NCBI GenBank assembly: GCA_016206925.1 | Contig: JACQQS010000010.1 | Coordinates: 1-45,944 of the forward strand | From: Candidatus Omnitrophota bacterium | Lineage (GTDB): Bacteria; Omnitrophota; Omnitrophia; Omnitrophales; JACQQS01 | DNA: 45,944 nucleotides | Direction: 5' to 3' | Part shown: in pieces, positions 38,848 through 45,944 of the stretch | How the letters are laid out: each line of letters begins with the position of its first letter | How positions within the stretch are numbered: the first letter of the stretch is position 1 | Program-made: the position numbers and the translations under genes | The notes under the pieces: generated by a model | Told to the model about the DNA's origin: nothing | What the model saw: only the letters and a program-made list of their open reading frames with translations | Databases searched by the model: none

Positions 38848-39846
38848 TTAGGAAAAGTTATCGGATTCGTAGAGGACAATCTTGCTCCCTCCCGTTTCAA
38901 ACCGAAAGGTCACATGAATGAGATGTTTCAATTTTTCCTTAATGCGCGGCTGATCTTCGGGTTTTGCAAAGAAGAGCATGAATCCGCCGCCGCCCGCGCC
39001 TAAAAGCTTGCCGCCCAGAGCGCCGGAATCCCTGGCGGCCTGATAGATCTCATCAATAGCCGGTGTGGACACCGCATCCGCAAGGCTTCTTTTGTATTGC
39101 CAAGTTTCGTGCAGAAGTTTTCCGAACTCATCAAGTTTCGCTGTTTTGCCGCTTAATATGGAAAGCGCCTGATCCACCATTTCCAGCATACGCTTGAGCT
39201 CTTGTTTTTTCTTTTCCATATTGGCTATCTGGGCTTTTGCCACTTCAGCGGCGTAGCGAGAAAATCCCGTGAAAAAGAGCATGAGGTTATCTTGAAGCTG
39301 TTGCAATTTATCTGCTTTCATCACGACCGGCGTTGCCTCAAACGTATCGTCTGGATTTAGCTGGATTTTCCTGAAACCCCCGTAAGCGGCGATAATGGAA
39401 TCCTGCGTACCCACGCATTCTTTGAGGACTTGGTGTTCTATATGCAGCGCGCTTTTTGCCAGGTCCGATTTGGATATAATTTCGCCCCGAAGAGCCTTTA
39501 TGGCATTCACCATTCCGACCGTAAATGTGGAGCTGGTGCCGAGGCCGGAGCGGGCGGGAAGATCGCCGTCGTGATGAATTTCAAGTCCTTTATCTGCCCC
39601 CAGCGTTTGAAGTACGGCCCGAACCGAGGGATGTTGAATTTCTGATAATTCATTTACACTTTCAACTTTTGAATAAACGATTCTGTGCTTATAGCCGAAG
39701 AAAGGAGGGAGATGACGGACGCTAATATAGCAATATTTGTCTATGGCCGTTGACAGGACAGCGCCGCCATGCTGCCGGTACCAGTCCGGGTAATCGGTTC
39801 CGCCGCCGAAAAACGAAATGCGAAAAGGTGTCCTGCTAATGATCAT
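38848..39846 (-). CDS. GHMP kinase, D-glycero-alpha-D-manno-heptose-7-phosphate kinase-like
   Basis: The 332-aa product is a GHMP-fold sugar kinase close to HddA: MIISRTPFRISFFGGGTDYPDWY at the N-terminus, the ATP-binding loop LPARSGLGTSSTFTVGMVNAI (97-117), HIEHQVLKECVGTQDSIIAAYGGFRKI and GALGGKLLGAGGGGFMLFF. HddA phosphorylates heptose 7-phosphate at C1 on the route to GDP-D-glycero-alpha-D-manno-heptose. The isomerase GmhA, phosphatase GmhB and guanylyltransferase HddC are not in this window. It is the promoter-proximal gene of the ten-gene minus-strand operon, with a TATAAT-containing promoter directly before the ATG and no Shine-Dalgarno sequence. Confidence 0.88.
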   Translation of the reverse strand: MIISRTPFRISFFGGGTDYPDWYRQHGGAVLSTAIDKYCYISVRHLPPFFGYKHRIVYSKVESVNELSEIQHPSVRAVLQTLGADKGLEIHHDGDLPARSGLGTSSTFTVGMVNAIKALRGEIISKSDLAKSALHIEHQVLKECVGTQDSIIAAYGGFRKIQLNPDDTFEATPVVMKADKLQQLQDNLMLFFTGFSRYAAEVAKAQIANMEKKKQELKRMLEMVDQALSILSGKTAKLDEFGKLLHETWQYKRSLADAVSTPAIDEIYQAARDSGALGGKLLGAGGGGFMLFFAKPEDQPRIKEKLKHLIHVTFRFETGGSKIVLYESDNFS

Positions 39847-39858
39847 AAGGTGAACGGT

Positions 39859-39887
39859 ATTATATCGGTGCTTATTGTTGAGCGTAA
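39859..39887 (-). promoter_or_regulatory. Candidate promoter of the sugar operon
   Basis: On the minus strand TTACGC (39887-39882), 17 bases and a perfect TATAAT (39864-39859) precede the kinase ATG at 39846. The predicted start site is about 6 bases before the ATG, so translation may begin without a leader. It is the only good promoter I see for the ten genes downstream. Confidence 0.5.
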
Positions 39888-39930
39888 GAATTTTCTATTG
39901 TGGACACCACCGCGACTTAAATTGGCTGGT

Positions 39931-39961
39931 TTGCGTAAAAACAGCTTCTGCGCCCTATAAT
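39931..39961 (+). promoter_or_regulatory. Candidate promoter of the GT-C gene
   Basis: TTGCGT (39931-39936) and a perfect TATAAT (39956-39961) are 19 bases apart, a wide spacing. The -10 box overlaps the possible TTG start at 39961, which supports the ATG at 39997 as the true start. The site is divergent from the sugar-operon promoter, in a shared 150-base region. Confidence 0.4.
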
Positions 39962-39996
39962 TGTATGGTGAACGACTCTCCCATTTCATATCTAAA

Positions 39997-41712
39997 ATGG
40001 CCAATTTGCGATCACAGAATCTAAGAAACATAACAGCATTTCTTTTTGTAACTGCCGCGAGCATCATTTTAAGCGTGCATTTTCACGATCGACCATTCTG
40101 GTCGTACGACGACGGATTTAAAGCGCATGTTGCGGAACGTGTGCTTGAGGGCGAAGTTTTACACCGTGATGTTCAAGAGATGCATGGCGGGTATAGTAAT
40201 TTTGTGAACGCATTGGCTTTGAAATTATTTGGAAGGCGGATCGTAAGTCTCCGTTATCCGGTTGTAATTCTCACGGTACTCGAAACCGGGCTCCTTTTCC
40301 TGTTATTCCTGCCGAAAGGCCTTTGTCTTGCTGTAGTCTCCGCATTCATGATAACTGTTTTCAGCTTTATTCAATTTTCGTGCCCCATGCCTCACTGGTA
40401 TTGTCTTTTTTTAACGCTCGTACTGATCTGTATTCTCCAATGGCTGCCTTTGGGGATGAAAAGAATATTTTATGCGGGTGTTCTCATCGGGCTAATTTAC
40501 TTTTTCAGGCAGCTGACGGGGATTTTTATTGCAATGGCCACACTCAGCATCTTCCTTCTGGAAGGCCCCCTTCCCCAAAAATCCGGCAGAAGCCTTTTCG
40601 CGAAGTTTACTGCCGCAGTGATGATGGGCGGTTTGGCTTTCTATCTATGGATAACCACTGATTGGATCGGATTTATTTTATTTGGAGCTTGGCCGCTTTT
40701 ATTATCGGTAAAGATATTTTTTCTTGCAAATAAGGATGCCGGCCAAGTCAATAGAACCATCGGGCTGCTCTTGGCGGGTTTTGTAGCGTCGGCCCTCCCG
40801 CTGATCATTTACCATGCGTCACATCATTCAATCGGCGATTGGTTGCGCGATACTTTGTTTGAGGTTTTGCACGACACAACGCATCTGCACCTGAAATTTT
40901 GGAGTTTCGGATATCTCTTGCTTGGCGGCGGATACCAGTTATCGGTTGCCGGATTAGATGTCTATGCTTTGGCAAACGGTTTCTATTGGTTGGCACTTCC
41001 GCTGGCCGCTCTTTGTAACGGAGTATTCACAGTCTTTTTATTTGGGGAAGATAAAGTCAATGGCTCTAGACAGTTCACATTACCCATCATGGCATGCTTT
41101 CATGCGTTGGTCTCTTTGTTTAACCAAAGCCCCATATATCTTTACTTCACGGTGGGATTGTCGCTGATTTCTTGGCTATGGATCTTGCGAGAAAAATACC
41201 GCGGACAGGTCTTTGCCGCGCTCGTGTTTTGTTTGGTTCTATTGGTGGTTGCCGTGGGCGGGCATGCCGGACAGCCTACGGCAAGGGAAGTGCGCGATTT
41301 TTTTGGAGGCAGGAGATACGCGCTTGTTAAAAGTGAAGCCTTGCCGCGAAGCGGATTACGAATGAAGGAAGAAGAGCTTGCGTCGTACCGGAAACTTGTG
41401 GAACTCATTCACCAAGAAACTCAGGCCGGAGAACCCATTTTTGTATTTCCGAATAATGCGGAAGTTTATTTTTTGAGCGAGCGGAAAAATCCTTTCCGTT
41501 TTTATAACACGGCTTTGGGATTGCTTCGTCCGGCCGACACGGAAAAAGCGCTGGAGTATCTTGCCTCACATCCGCCAAAATTGATCGTTTACCATGAAGG
41601 GGACAATTATGAGACCACTTTGGCGAAGCCCGTTGTGGAATACGTGCGCGATCATTACGAATTAATCGAAACCATTTCTTTTTTTCAAATCTATCGTTAC
41701 CGCGCAACGTGA
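39997..41712 (+). CDS. Polytopic membrane glycosyltransferase, GT-C-like
   Basis: The product (571 aa from ATG 39997) has about 10-12 hydrophobic segments and looks like a polyprenyl-phosphate-sugar-dependent GT-C enzyme (mannosyl/arabinosyltransferase type). After the first helix, the first periplasmic loop reads RPFWSYDDGFKAHVAERVLEGEVLHRDVQEMHGGYSNFVNALALKLFG, with the acidic Asp-Asp pair and the pattern of this superfamily. The last 140 residues form a soluble domain (ELVELIHQETQAGEPIFVFPNN, then PPKLIVYHEGDNYE). Such enzymes act on the outer face of the inner membrane, for example on glycans or lipid A. It is transcribed divergently from the sugar operon and ends one base before the convergent GGDEF gene. 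Confidence 0.72.
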   Translation: MANLRSQNLRNITAFLFVTAASIILSVHFHDRPFWSYDDGFKAHVAERVLEGEVLHRDVQEMHGGYSNFVNALALKLFGRRIVSLRYPVVILTVLETGLLFLLFLPKGLCLAVVSAFMITVFSFIQFSCPMPHWYCLFLTLVLICILQWLPLGMKRIFYAGVLIGLIYFFRQLTGIFIAMATLSIFLLEGPLPQKSGRSLFAKFTAAVMMGGLAFYLWITTDWIGFILFGAWPLLLSVKIFFLANKDAGQVNRTIGLLLAGFVASALPLIIYHASHHSIGDWLRDTLFEVLHDTTHLHLKFWSFGYLLLGGGYQLSVAGLDVYALANGFYWLALPLAALCNGVFTVFLFGEDKVNGSRQFTLPIMACFHALVSLFNQSPIYLYFTVGLSLISWLWILREKYRGQVFAALVFCLVLLVVAVGGHAGQPTAREVRDFFGGRRYALVKSEALPRSGLRMKEEELASYRKLVELIHQETQAGEPIFVFPNNAEVYFLSERKNPFRFYNTALGLLRPADTEKALEYLASHPPKLIVYHEGDNYETTLAKPVVEYVRDHYELIETISFFQIYRYRAT

Positions 41713-41713
41713 C

Positions 41714-42778
41714 TCACAAATATGGACAGGACAGGAACAAGCGGTTGCGGCCTGCCCGTTTGGCGGCATAGAGCAGATCGTCCGCTTCCCGCAGATGCTC
41801 CTCAATTTTTGGCTCCTGCGTTCCCGTTTCCCAGAAGCTGAGACCTATGCTTATGGTGACGCCGATCTCGGCGGATTCCATCCGGATCAAGTTCTCACCG
41901 ATGTTTTGCCGCAACCGTTCCGCGAGTTCATGAACGGTAGTGAAGAATTGAGTCGACCGGCCTTCAACGGCTGTACCGTCGCGTTTCACGAGATCGCGGA
42001 ATAAAATGCAAAATTCTTCGCCGCCATATCGAAAGCACAGATCTTCCTTTCTCACATTTCTGCGGATCTTTTCCGAGACGATCTTAAGAATCTGATCGCC
42101 GGCCGGATGCCCGTAGGTGTCGTTAATTTTCTTGAAGTAATCAACGTCAAGCAGTGCAATGGCCATACGCCCTCCGGCGCCTGTTTCGGTAAGCTTTAGA
42201 ATCGTATCGTCAAGATGCTTTCTGTTGAATAATCCCGTCAGTGGATCCTGTATCGAGTTGTGATAATACGTTTCTTTCTCAACCTCCACAGCGATATCAT
42301 TGCTGAGCGTGTGAAAGAAAGCGACGGTATCCGGTTCGTAGGAGAGTCCGTTTAAGCGCGGACCTACGGCCAGCATTCCGATGAGGAGGTGTTTGTGATG
42401 GCTAAATATAGGGAAACAGATCTCTATGTGCAGACAATTTAATTCGTTTTGAGAAAACGTAGAGAGGTGAAGGGGATCGGTATGATCTCTTAGCTCTTTA
42501 ACAATACAGCTTCGCGGTTCAAGTTTAATGAGTGAAGGCGGTAATTTGGTTATCCCCGCCGACATCGCGATTTCAAATCCTTTTGCGGGGCCTTTGTCAA
42601 CCAGCACGGCGATATGCGATGCGCCAAACGAGGAAGTCAAGCAGCGGCCGAGAAGTCTTAAAAATTTCTCCGTCGCGGTTAAACGCAAGAGCCAGCTGCT
42701 CGCATTTTCCAGAATCTGCTGCCGGACAAGCGACTCTTGATATGGGTCCTTCAAATCCTCGTTGTGAGGCTCGTCCAT
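41714..42778 (-). CDS. GAF-GGDEF diguanylate cyclase
   Basis: The 354-aa protein has a GAF-like sensor domain (about residues 25-165: LGRCLTSSFGASHIAVLVD, EICFPIFSHHKHLLIGMLAVG) and a C-terminal GGDEF domain starting at DPLTGLFNRKHLD. The active site is intact (YGGEEF, 251-256), as are LLDVDYFKKINDTYGHPAGDQIL and TISIGLSFWE. A product-inhibition RxxD site lies at 243-246 (RKED), with the usual spacing. It should make cyclic di-GMP. No membrane segment is present, so it senses a cytoplasmic signal. Neighbouring secretion and glycan genes are typical cyclic di-GMP outputs, but a direct link is not shown. Confidence 0.93.
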   Translation of the reverse strand: MDEPHNEDLKDPYQESLVRQQILENASSWLLRLTATEKFLRLLGRCLTSSFGASHIAVLVDKGPAKGFEIAMSAGITKLPPSLIKLEPRSCIVKELRDHTDPLHLSTFSQNELNCLHIEICFPIFSHHKHLLIGMLAVGPRLNGLSYEPDTVAFFHTLSNDIAVEVEKETYYHNSIQDPLTGLFNRKHLDDTILKLTETGAGGRMAIALLDVDYFKKINDTYGHPAGDQILKIVSEKIRRNVRKEDLCFRYGGEEFCILFRDLVKRDGTAVEGRSTQFFTTVHELAERLRQNIGENLIRMESAEIGVTISIGLSFWETGTQEPKIEEHLREADDLLYAAKRAGRNRLFLSCPYL

Positions 42779-42886
42779 AGGTGCCGGGGATTTCAGACCG
42801 GTTTTGTTGGTCTCCTCGTATGCGTTTTCCGGCCCTTCCCCCTCCTAGTTAAATCTTAGCCTCGAACGGTCTCATAAGGCAAGTTT

Positions 42887-43570
42887 TCACAGACGTTTAT
42901 GGAAAATTTTTTTATGAGGCATGCAAAATTTTTTTCCTGGCAAAGCAATAAGCAGGGAAATCAGCAGGATTCCGCCCGGTTCGGGCACTTCTAGCGAGCT
43001 GCTATGCAAGTTTCCCTCCACATCCGTGCCCGGTGAAAATGCCAGTCCGGCCTTTGAAACGGCAAGGTGTTTGGCGAATAATCCTCGGCCTTCCGGAAAA
43101 CGGGTCAGCGACTGGTCGAATGCCGCTTCGTTGCCGTAAATGACTTCATCCATTACCTGCTGAAGAGCATCGGCCAGCGTAATTCGATCTGCCGTATTGT
43201 TCAAATGAAGAAGCCCGTTCGAGGCTGTTATGGCTTCATAGGGAAACATATCCAAAAGTCCCCCGCCGAATATGACAAGCCTTCCCCCAGCCGGCAGGGA
43301 ACTTTCTTCGCGGAACAGATGCCTTACCCGCACGGAATCGGATAATGTCCAATTCGAAATGTCGATATCGGTACTGCCCGTGTTGAATATTTCGATGAAT
43401 TCGTCGTCGGAAGCATCCCTCACGCCGTCGCGGTTAGCGTCTCCGGCGGTGCCGGAAGGCGGATCCGCCAGGAATTCGTTTATGAAAACCGCCGCATAAA
43501 GATTCGCGTTTGCCGTGAGGAACAAACCTGAAACAATTACAGCAATACACAACAACATTTTCTTGTTCAT
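42887..43570 (-). CDS. Lamin-tail-domain PEP-CTERM exported protein
   Basis: The 227-aa product begins with a signal peptide (MLLCIAVIVSGLFLTANANLYA), followed by a lamin-tail-like (LTD) domain: VFINEFLADPP, a DANRDGVRDASDDEFIEIFN segment, IDISNWTLSD and LPAGGRLVIFGGG. The C-terminus has the PEP-CTERM pattern: VPEPGG, a hydrophobic stretch ILLISLLIALP and a basic end. The tail after the hydrophobic part is longer than usual (about 15 residues). PEP-CTERM proteins are substrates of exosortase and are sent to the cell surface or matrix; no exosortase gene is in the window. A strong GAGGAGGAG precedes the ATG at 43570. The 108 bases between it and the GGDEF gene hold nothing clear. Confidence 0.82.
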   Translation of the reverse strand: MNKKMLLCIAVIVSGLFLTANANLYAAVFINEFLADPPSGTAGDANRDGVRDASDDEFIEIFNTGSTDIDISNWTLSDSVRVRHLFREESSLPAGGRLVIFGGGLLDMFPYEAITASNGLLHLNNTADRITLADALQQVMDEVIYGNEAAFDQSLTRFPEGRGLFAKHLAVSKAGLAFSPGTDVEGNLHSSSLEVPEPGGILLISLLIALPGKKFCMPHKKIFHKRL

Positions 43571-43593
43571 CTAATTCTCCTCCTCTTTGGTTT

Positions 43594-44144
43594 TTAATTT
43601 TTTCCGGCGGTTTCGGAGCCAAATCGCGCGTTAAATCCGATTTCCCGCCTTGGTTTTTCAGATGCTCGAATCAATTGTTTTATGGCTTTGAAAACGATGC
43701 GGAACTGCCCGTCGTATTTCCTCTCCATTTCTTCGATTCTCCGCTTTAAAGCTTTATGGGCAGAAAGCATTTCCCGGAATTTTGCAAATGTTCGCATGAT
43801 TTGAACGTTGACTCGAATTGCTCGTTCACTATTGAGGACGCTAGAAAGCATCGCAACGCCTTCTTGTGTGAAGGCATAGGGTAAATAGCGAATTCCACCT
43901 GCTGATTTGAGATGCCAAATTGGCATCTCAAATGTTCGAGTTCCTTTTGAGTCAACCGGAACATAAAATCCGCAGGGAAGCGCCCAAGATTTCTTTTAAC
44001 AGCCCGATTTAGAGCGCCTGTTTCAACGCCGTATAGTTCAGCCAAATGGCGATCGATCATGACTTTCTTGCCCTGGACCAGGAAAATTTTCCTTTCAATC
44101 AGTTCTTCGGGAATGCTAATTTCTGATTTCGGTCTTTTCTGCAT
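43594..44144 (-). pseudogene. ORF6N-domain gene interrupted by a frameshift
   Basis: The first part (from ATG 44144) reads SIPEELIERKIFLVQGKKVMIDRHLAELYGVETGALNRAVKRN, then FPADFMFRLTQKELEHLRCQFGIS, the usual ORF6N domain of phage-type and DNA-binding accessory proteins. The frame then changes, and the rest of the protein is in another frame: AGGIRYLPYAFTQEGVAMLSSVLNSERAIRVNVQIMRTF and the coiled-coil end. The lesion maps to the short A run (T run on the plus strand, 43906-43908): one extra base there would join the frames as ISKSAGGIRYLPYAF. It lies at the edge of a perfect palindrome. It may be a true lesion, a phase-variation site or an assembly error. Confidence 0.8.
43906..43932. repeat. 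27-bp perfect palindrome at the ORF6N frameshift
   Basis: TTTGAGATGCCAA and TTGGCATCTCAAA are exact reverse complements with a single central base. It lies inside the broken ORF6N gene, and its first bases coincide with the inferred frameshift. Confidence 0.75.
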
Positions 44145-44145
44145 T

Positions 44146-45672
44146 TCATCCAAACCAGTTTCTGTCCAGCGTCCGGTACTGTATCGCTTCGGCGATGTGC
44201 TCTTCCTGGATGGTTTCGGACTCAGCGAGATCGGCGATCGTGCGCGCAACTTTTAAGATACGGTGAAATGCACGCGCAGACAGATGAAGACCCTGCATGG
44301 CGTGGTCCAGCAGTTTGAGCGTGCTCTCCGAAGCCCGGCAGTATGTTTGAATCAGTCTTGCGGGCAGAGCGCCGTTCGTGAGGAAGGATTTCCCTTTATA
44401 CCGGTCTCTTTGAATCTGTCTGGTGTGTACGACACGCTGACGAATAGAATTTGAACTCTCCGCTTCAGTGGTCGAGCGGATTTCCTCATATCCAATGGCC
44501 GGAATTTCCAGGTGGATGTCGATTCTGTCGAGAATCGGCCCGCTGATCCGGCTGTGGTAGCGCCGTATTTCGCCCATGGAGCACCGGCATTTTTTCCGCC
44601 TGTCAAAAAGATATCCGCACGGACAGGGATTCATGGCGGCAACCAGCAAAAATCGGGCCGGCAGCCAGACCCCGGCCCGCGCTCTTGAAATTTGGATGTG
44701 CCCGTCTTCAAGCGGTCCTCGAAGTGCTTCGAGCGTGTCCCGGCGATACTCGGCGAGCTCATCCAGGAAAAGCACTCCGGAATGGGCCAGGCTGATTTCG
44801 CCCGGACGGGGAAAGGACCCTCCTCCAACCAGACCGGCCGTAGAGATGGAATGATGAGGCGCGCGGAAGGGGCGTTTCCCGAGACGAAGGTTGTTTATTT
44901 GAGCGCTGTACGTAATGCTGTAGATGCGAATGGTCGTGAGCAATTCTTCGAGCGTAGCCGGGGGCAATATGGAAGGAAGGCACTTGGCCATAAGCGTTTT
45001 CCCCGCGCCGGGGCTGCCGATCAAAAGGAGGTTGTGCCCGCCGCTTGCGGCGACCTCAAACGCCCGCTTGGCCAGTTTTTGCCCCCGCACGTCCTTCCAA
45101 TCATTTTCATAGGCGCCGTCGGCTTCAATCCGGGGTGCTTTATATCGAACGCGTTCGAGCGCTCGTTTGCCGTTTAACCGGTCAACGGCATCTTTGAGTG
45201 ATGCTGCGCATTCGACGGATGAGCCTTCAGCCAGGGATGCTTCTTCGCAATTTTCCTTTGGAATAATGAGCGTGCGCGGCGTTTCGCGGAACAAAAGAGC
45301 GGCTGCCAGGATGCCTTTGGTCGGCTTGAGGGATCCGTCAAGAGCCAGCTCTCCCAGAAAGGCGAATTGTTCAAGCGCGTTTCTCTGAATATAACCGGAT
45401 GCGGCAAGCCAGCCAATGGCTATGGGTAAATCAAAGAGCGGCCCCTCTTTCTTTGTATCGGCCGGCGCAAGGTTAATCGTCACGCGCTGTGACGGGATTT
45501 CATATCCGCTGTTTCGGATCGCAGCGCGGACACGTTCCTTGCTTTCTTTCACCACTTGATCCGGCAAACCGACGATGGTGATCTGGGGCAGACCATGGGC
45601 GACATCAACTTCTATGGTTACCGGGTAGGCATCAATGCCCAGAAAAGAGGCGCTATTAATCTTAGCCAGCAT
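44146..45672 (-). CDS. comM: ComM/YifB family Mg-chelatase-like AAA ATPase
   Basis: The 508-aa protein is a ComM (YifB) ATPase: N-terminal Lon-like part (INSASFLGIDAYPVTIEVDVAHGLPQ, IVGLPDQVVKESKERVRAAI, INLAPADTKKEG, FLGELALDGSLKPTKG), Walker A LLLIGSPGAGKTLMAKCLP, Walker B LAHSGVLFLDELAEYRRDTL, a zinc-like segment AAMNPCPCGYLFDRRKKCRCS and sensor regions RISGPILDRIDIHLEI. ComM is a hexameric helicase that promotes branch migration during natural transformation. Length and motifs are complete. Its stop overlaps the start region of the ORF6N gene by one or two bases. A dyad at 45731-45749 lies upstream. Confidence 0.95.
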   Translation of the reverse strand: MLAKINSASFLGIDAYPVTIEVDVAHGLPQITIVGLPDQVVKESKERVRAAIRNSGYEIPSQRVTINLAPADTKKEGPLFDLPIAIGWLAASGYIQRNALEQFAFLGELALDGSLKPTKGILAAALLFRETPRTLIIPKENCEEASLAEGSSVECAASLKDAVDRLNGKRALERVRYKAPRIEADGAYENDWKDVRGQKLAKRAFEVAASGGHNLLLIGSPGAGKTLMAKCLPSILPPATLEELLTTIRIYSITYSAQINNLRLGKRPFRAPHHSISTAGLVGGGSFPRPGEISLAHSGVLFLDELAEYRRDTLEALRGPLEDGHIQISRARAGVWLPARFLLVAAMNPCPCGYLFDRRKKCRCSMGEIRRYHSRISGPILDRIDIHLEIPAIGYEEIRSTTEAESSNSIRQRVVHTRQIQRDRYKGKSFLTNGALPARLIQTYCRASESTLKLLDHAMQGLHLSARAFHRILKVARTIADLAESETIQEEHIAEAIQYRTLDRNWFG

Positions 45673-45730
45673 GGCACGTGGTTTCTTGGAAATAATACAG
45701 TGAGGGGTGATTGAAAATTAACTAATTTTT

Positions 45731-45749
45731 GGAATATTATCAATATTCC
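45731..45749. promoter_or_regulatory. Inverted repeat upstream of comM
   Basis: GGAATATT and AATATTCC are perfect arms around ATC, 59 bases before the comM ATG. The size and symmetry suggest a binding site for a dimeric regulator. A possible -10 (TATTAT, minus strand, 45697-45692) lies between it and the gene. The rest of the 272 bases up to the window end has no gene that I can support. Confidence 0.4.
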
Positions 45750-45944
45750 CGAGGCTCGTCAAGGATGTTTTCCTGATACGGTAAGTACGTGGAAATGGGC
45801 GACGAAAACGGGAAGAGCCCGTTGACTCATAATAAAAGGTAACCCTAGGAGGACGGGGTTTTTGTGGGGTAAGATGAATGAAAAATAGCCGTAGTCATTT
45901 CTTTCTTTTTGCTCCTTTTTCTTTCTTTGTTAACACTGTGGATA

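Noticed and set aside
45780-45870. Possible riboswitch or structured RNA near the window end
   Set aside because: Small hairpins (AACGGG/CCCGTT and AACCC/GGGTT) are present, but I could not match conserved cores of known riboswitches, RNase P, SRP RNA or tmRNA.

Overview
The window is a dense bacterial chromosome segment of about 46 kb, with roughly forty protein genes, short intergenic gaps and no rRNA or tRNA that I can see. The set of genes (type II secretion / type IV pilus-like machinery with a PilM-PilN fusion, a PEP-CTERM protein, an ATP/ADP-translocase-like carrier, large nucleotide-sugar operon, and many short palindromic repeats) fits a Gram-negative member of an uncultured lineage such as Omnitrophota or another PVC/FCB-neighbouring phylum. 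That placement is an inference from gene content only.

Layout. 15-2303 (-): an envelope trio (DUF3047-like protein, YceI, DUF3313-like lipoprotein). 2539-15037 (+): a pseudopilin and secretin operon, comprising GspI-, GspJ- and GspK-like proteins (the last with a PA14-like domain), an interposed DUF4143 ATPase, a PilM-PilN/GspL fusion, PilO/GspM-like, GspC/PilP-like, a TPR protein carrying a secretin N-terminal domain, and two tandem secretin paralogues. The motor ATPase, the inner-membrane platform protein, the major pseudopilin and the prepilin peptidase are not here. 15239-26437 (+): housekeeping genes polA, coaE, rho, [PIN-domain/antitoxin pair], rpmE, prfA, prmC, murA, rpsP, trmD, rplS and yraN. 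The order rho-rpmE-prfA-prmC-murA is interrupted by the toxin-antitoxin-like pair, and rimM is missing between rpsP and trmD. 26589-30108 (+): an ATP/ADP-carrier-like protein with a long soluble tail, then a WaaE-like glycosyltransferase.

30097-39846 (-): a ten-gene nucleotide-sugar operon: a heptose-kinase-like GHMP kinase, ThDP-dependent E1 alpha, a DegT-family enzyme whose PLP lysine is a histidine (as in the 3-dehydratase ColD), E1 beta, two SDR proteins, a GDP-mannose-4,6-dehydratase-like enzyme, a GT2 glycosyltransferase and two more SDR proteins. Read together these genes suggest synthesis of a GDP-linked 3,6-dideoxy sugar (hexose or heptose) that receives a two-carbon branch from pyruvate. 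This is the best candidate for an undescribed system in the window. 39997-45672: a membrane glycosyltransferase (+), then on the minus strand a GAF-GGDEF diguanylate cyclase, a lamin-tail PEP-CTERM protein, a frameshifted ORF6N gene and comM.

A second theme is repeats inside genes. A GC-rich element of about 62 bp occurs three times (2586-2647, 9440-9500, inverted at 11513-11575). Two copies sit in frame inside proteins and one fills the 5' flank of gspI. Other palindromic elements occupy the 5' ends of gspJ, the TPR gene and the second secretin, exactly where the leader or signal peptide is coded. This resembles the in-frame palindromic elements known from Rickettsia, but the family here is not one I recognise.
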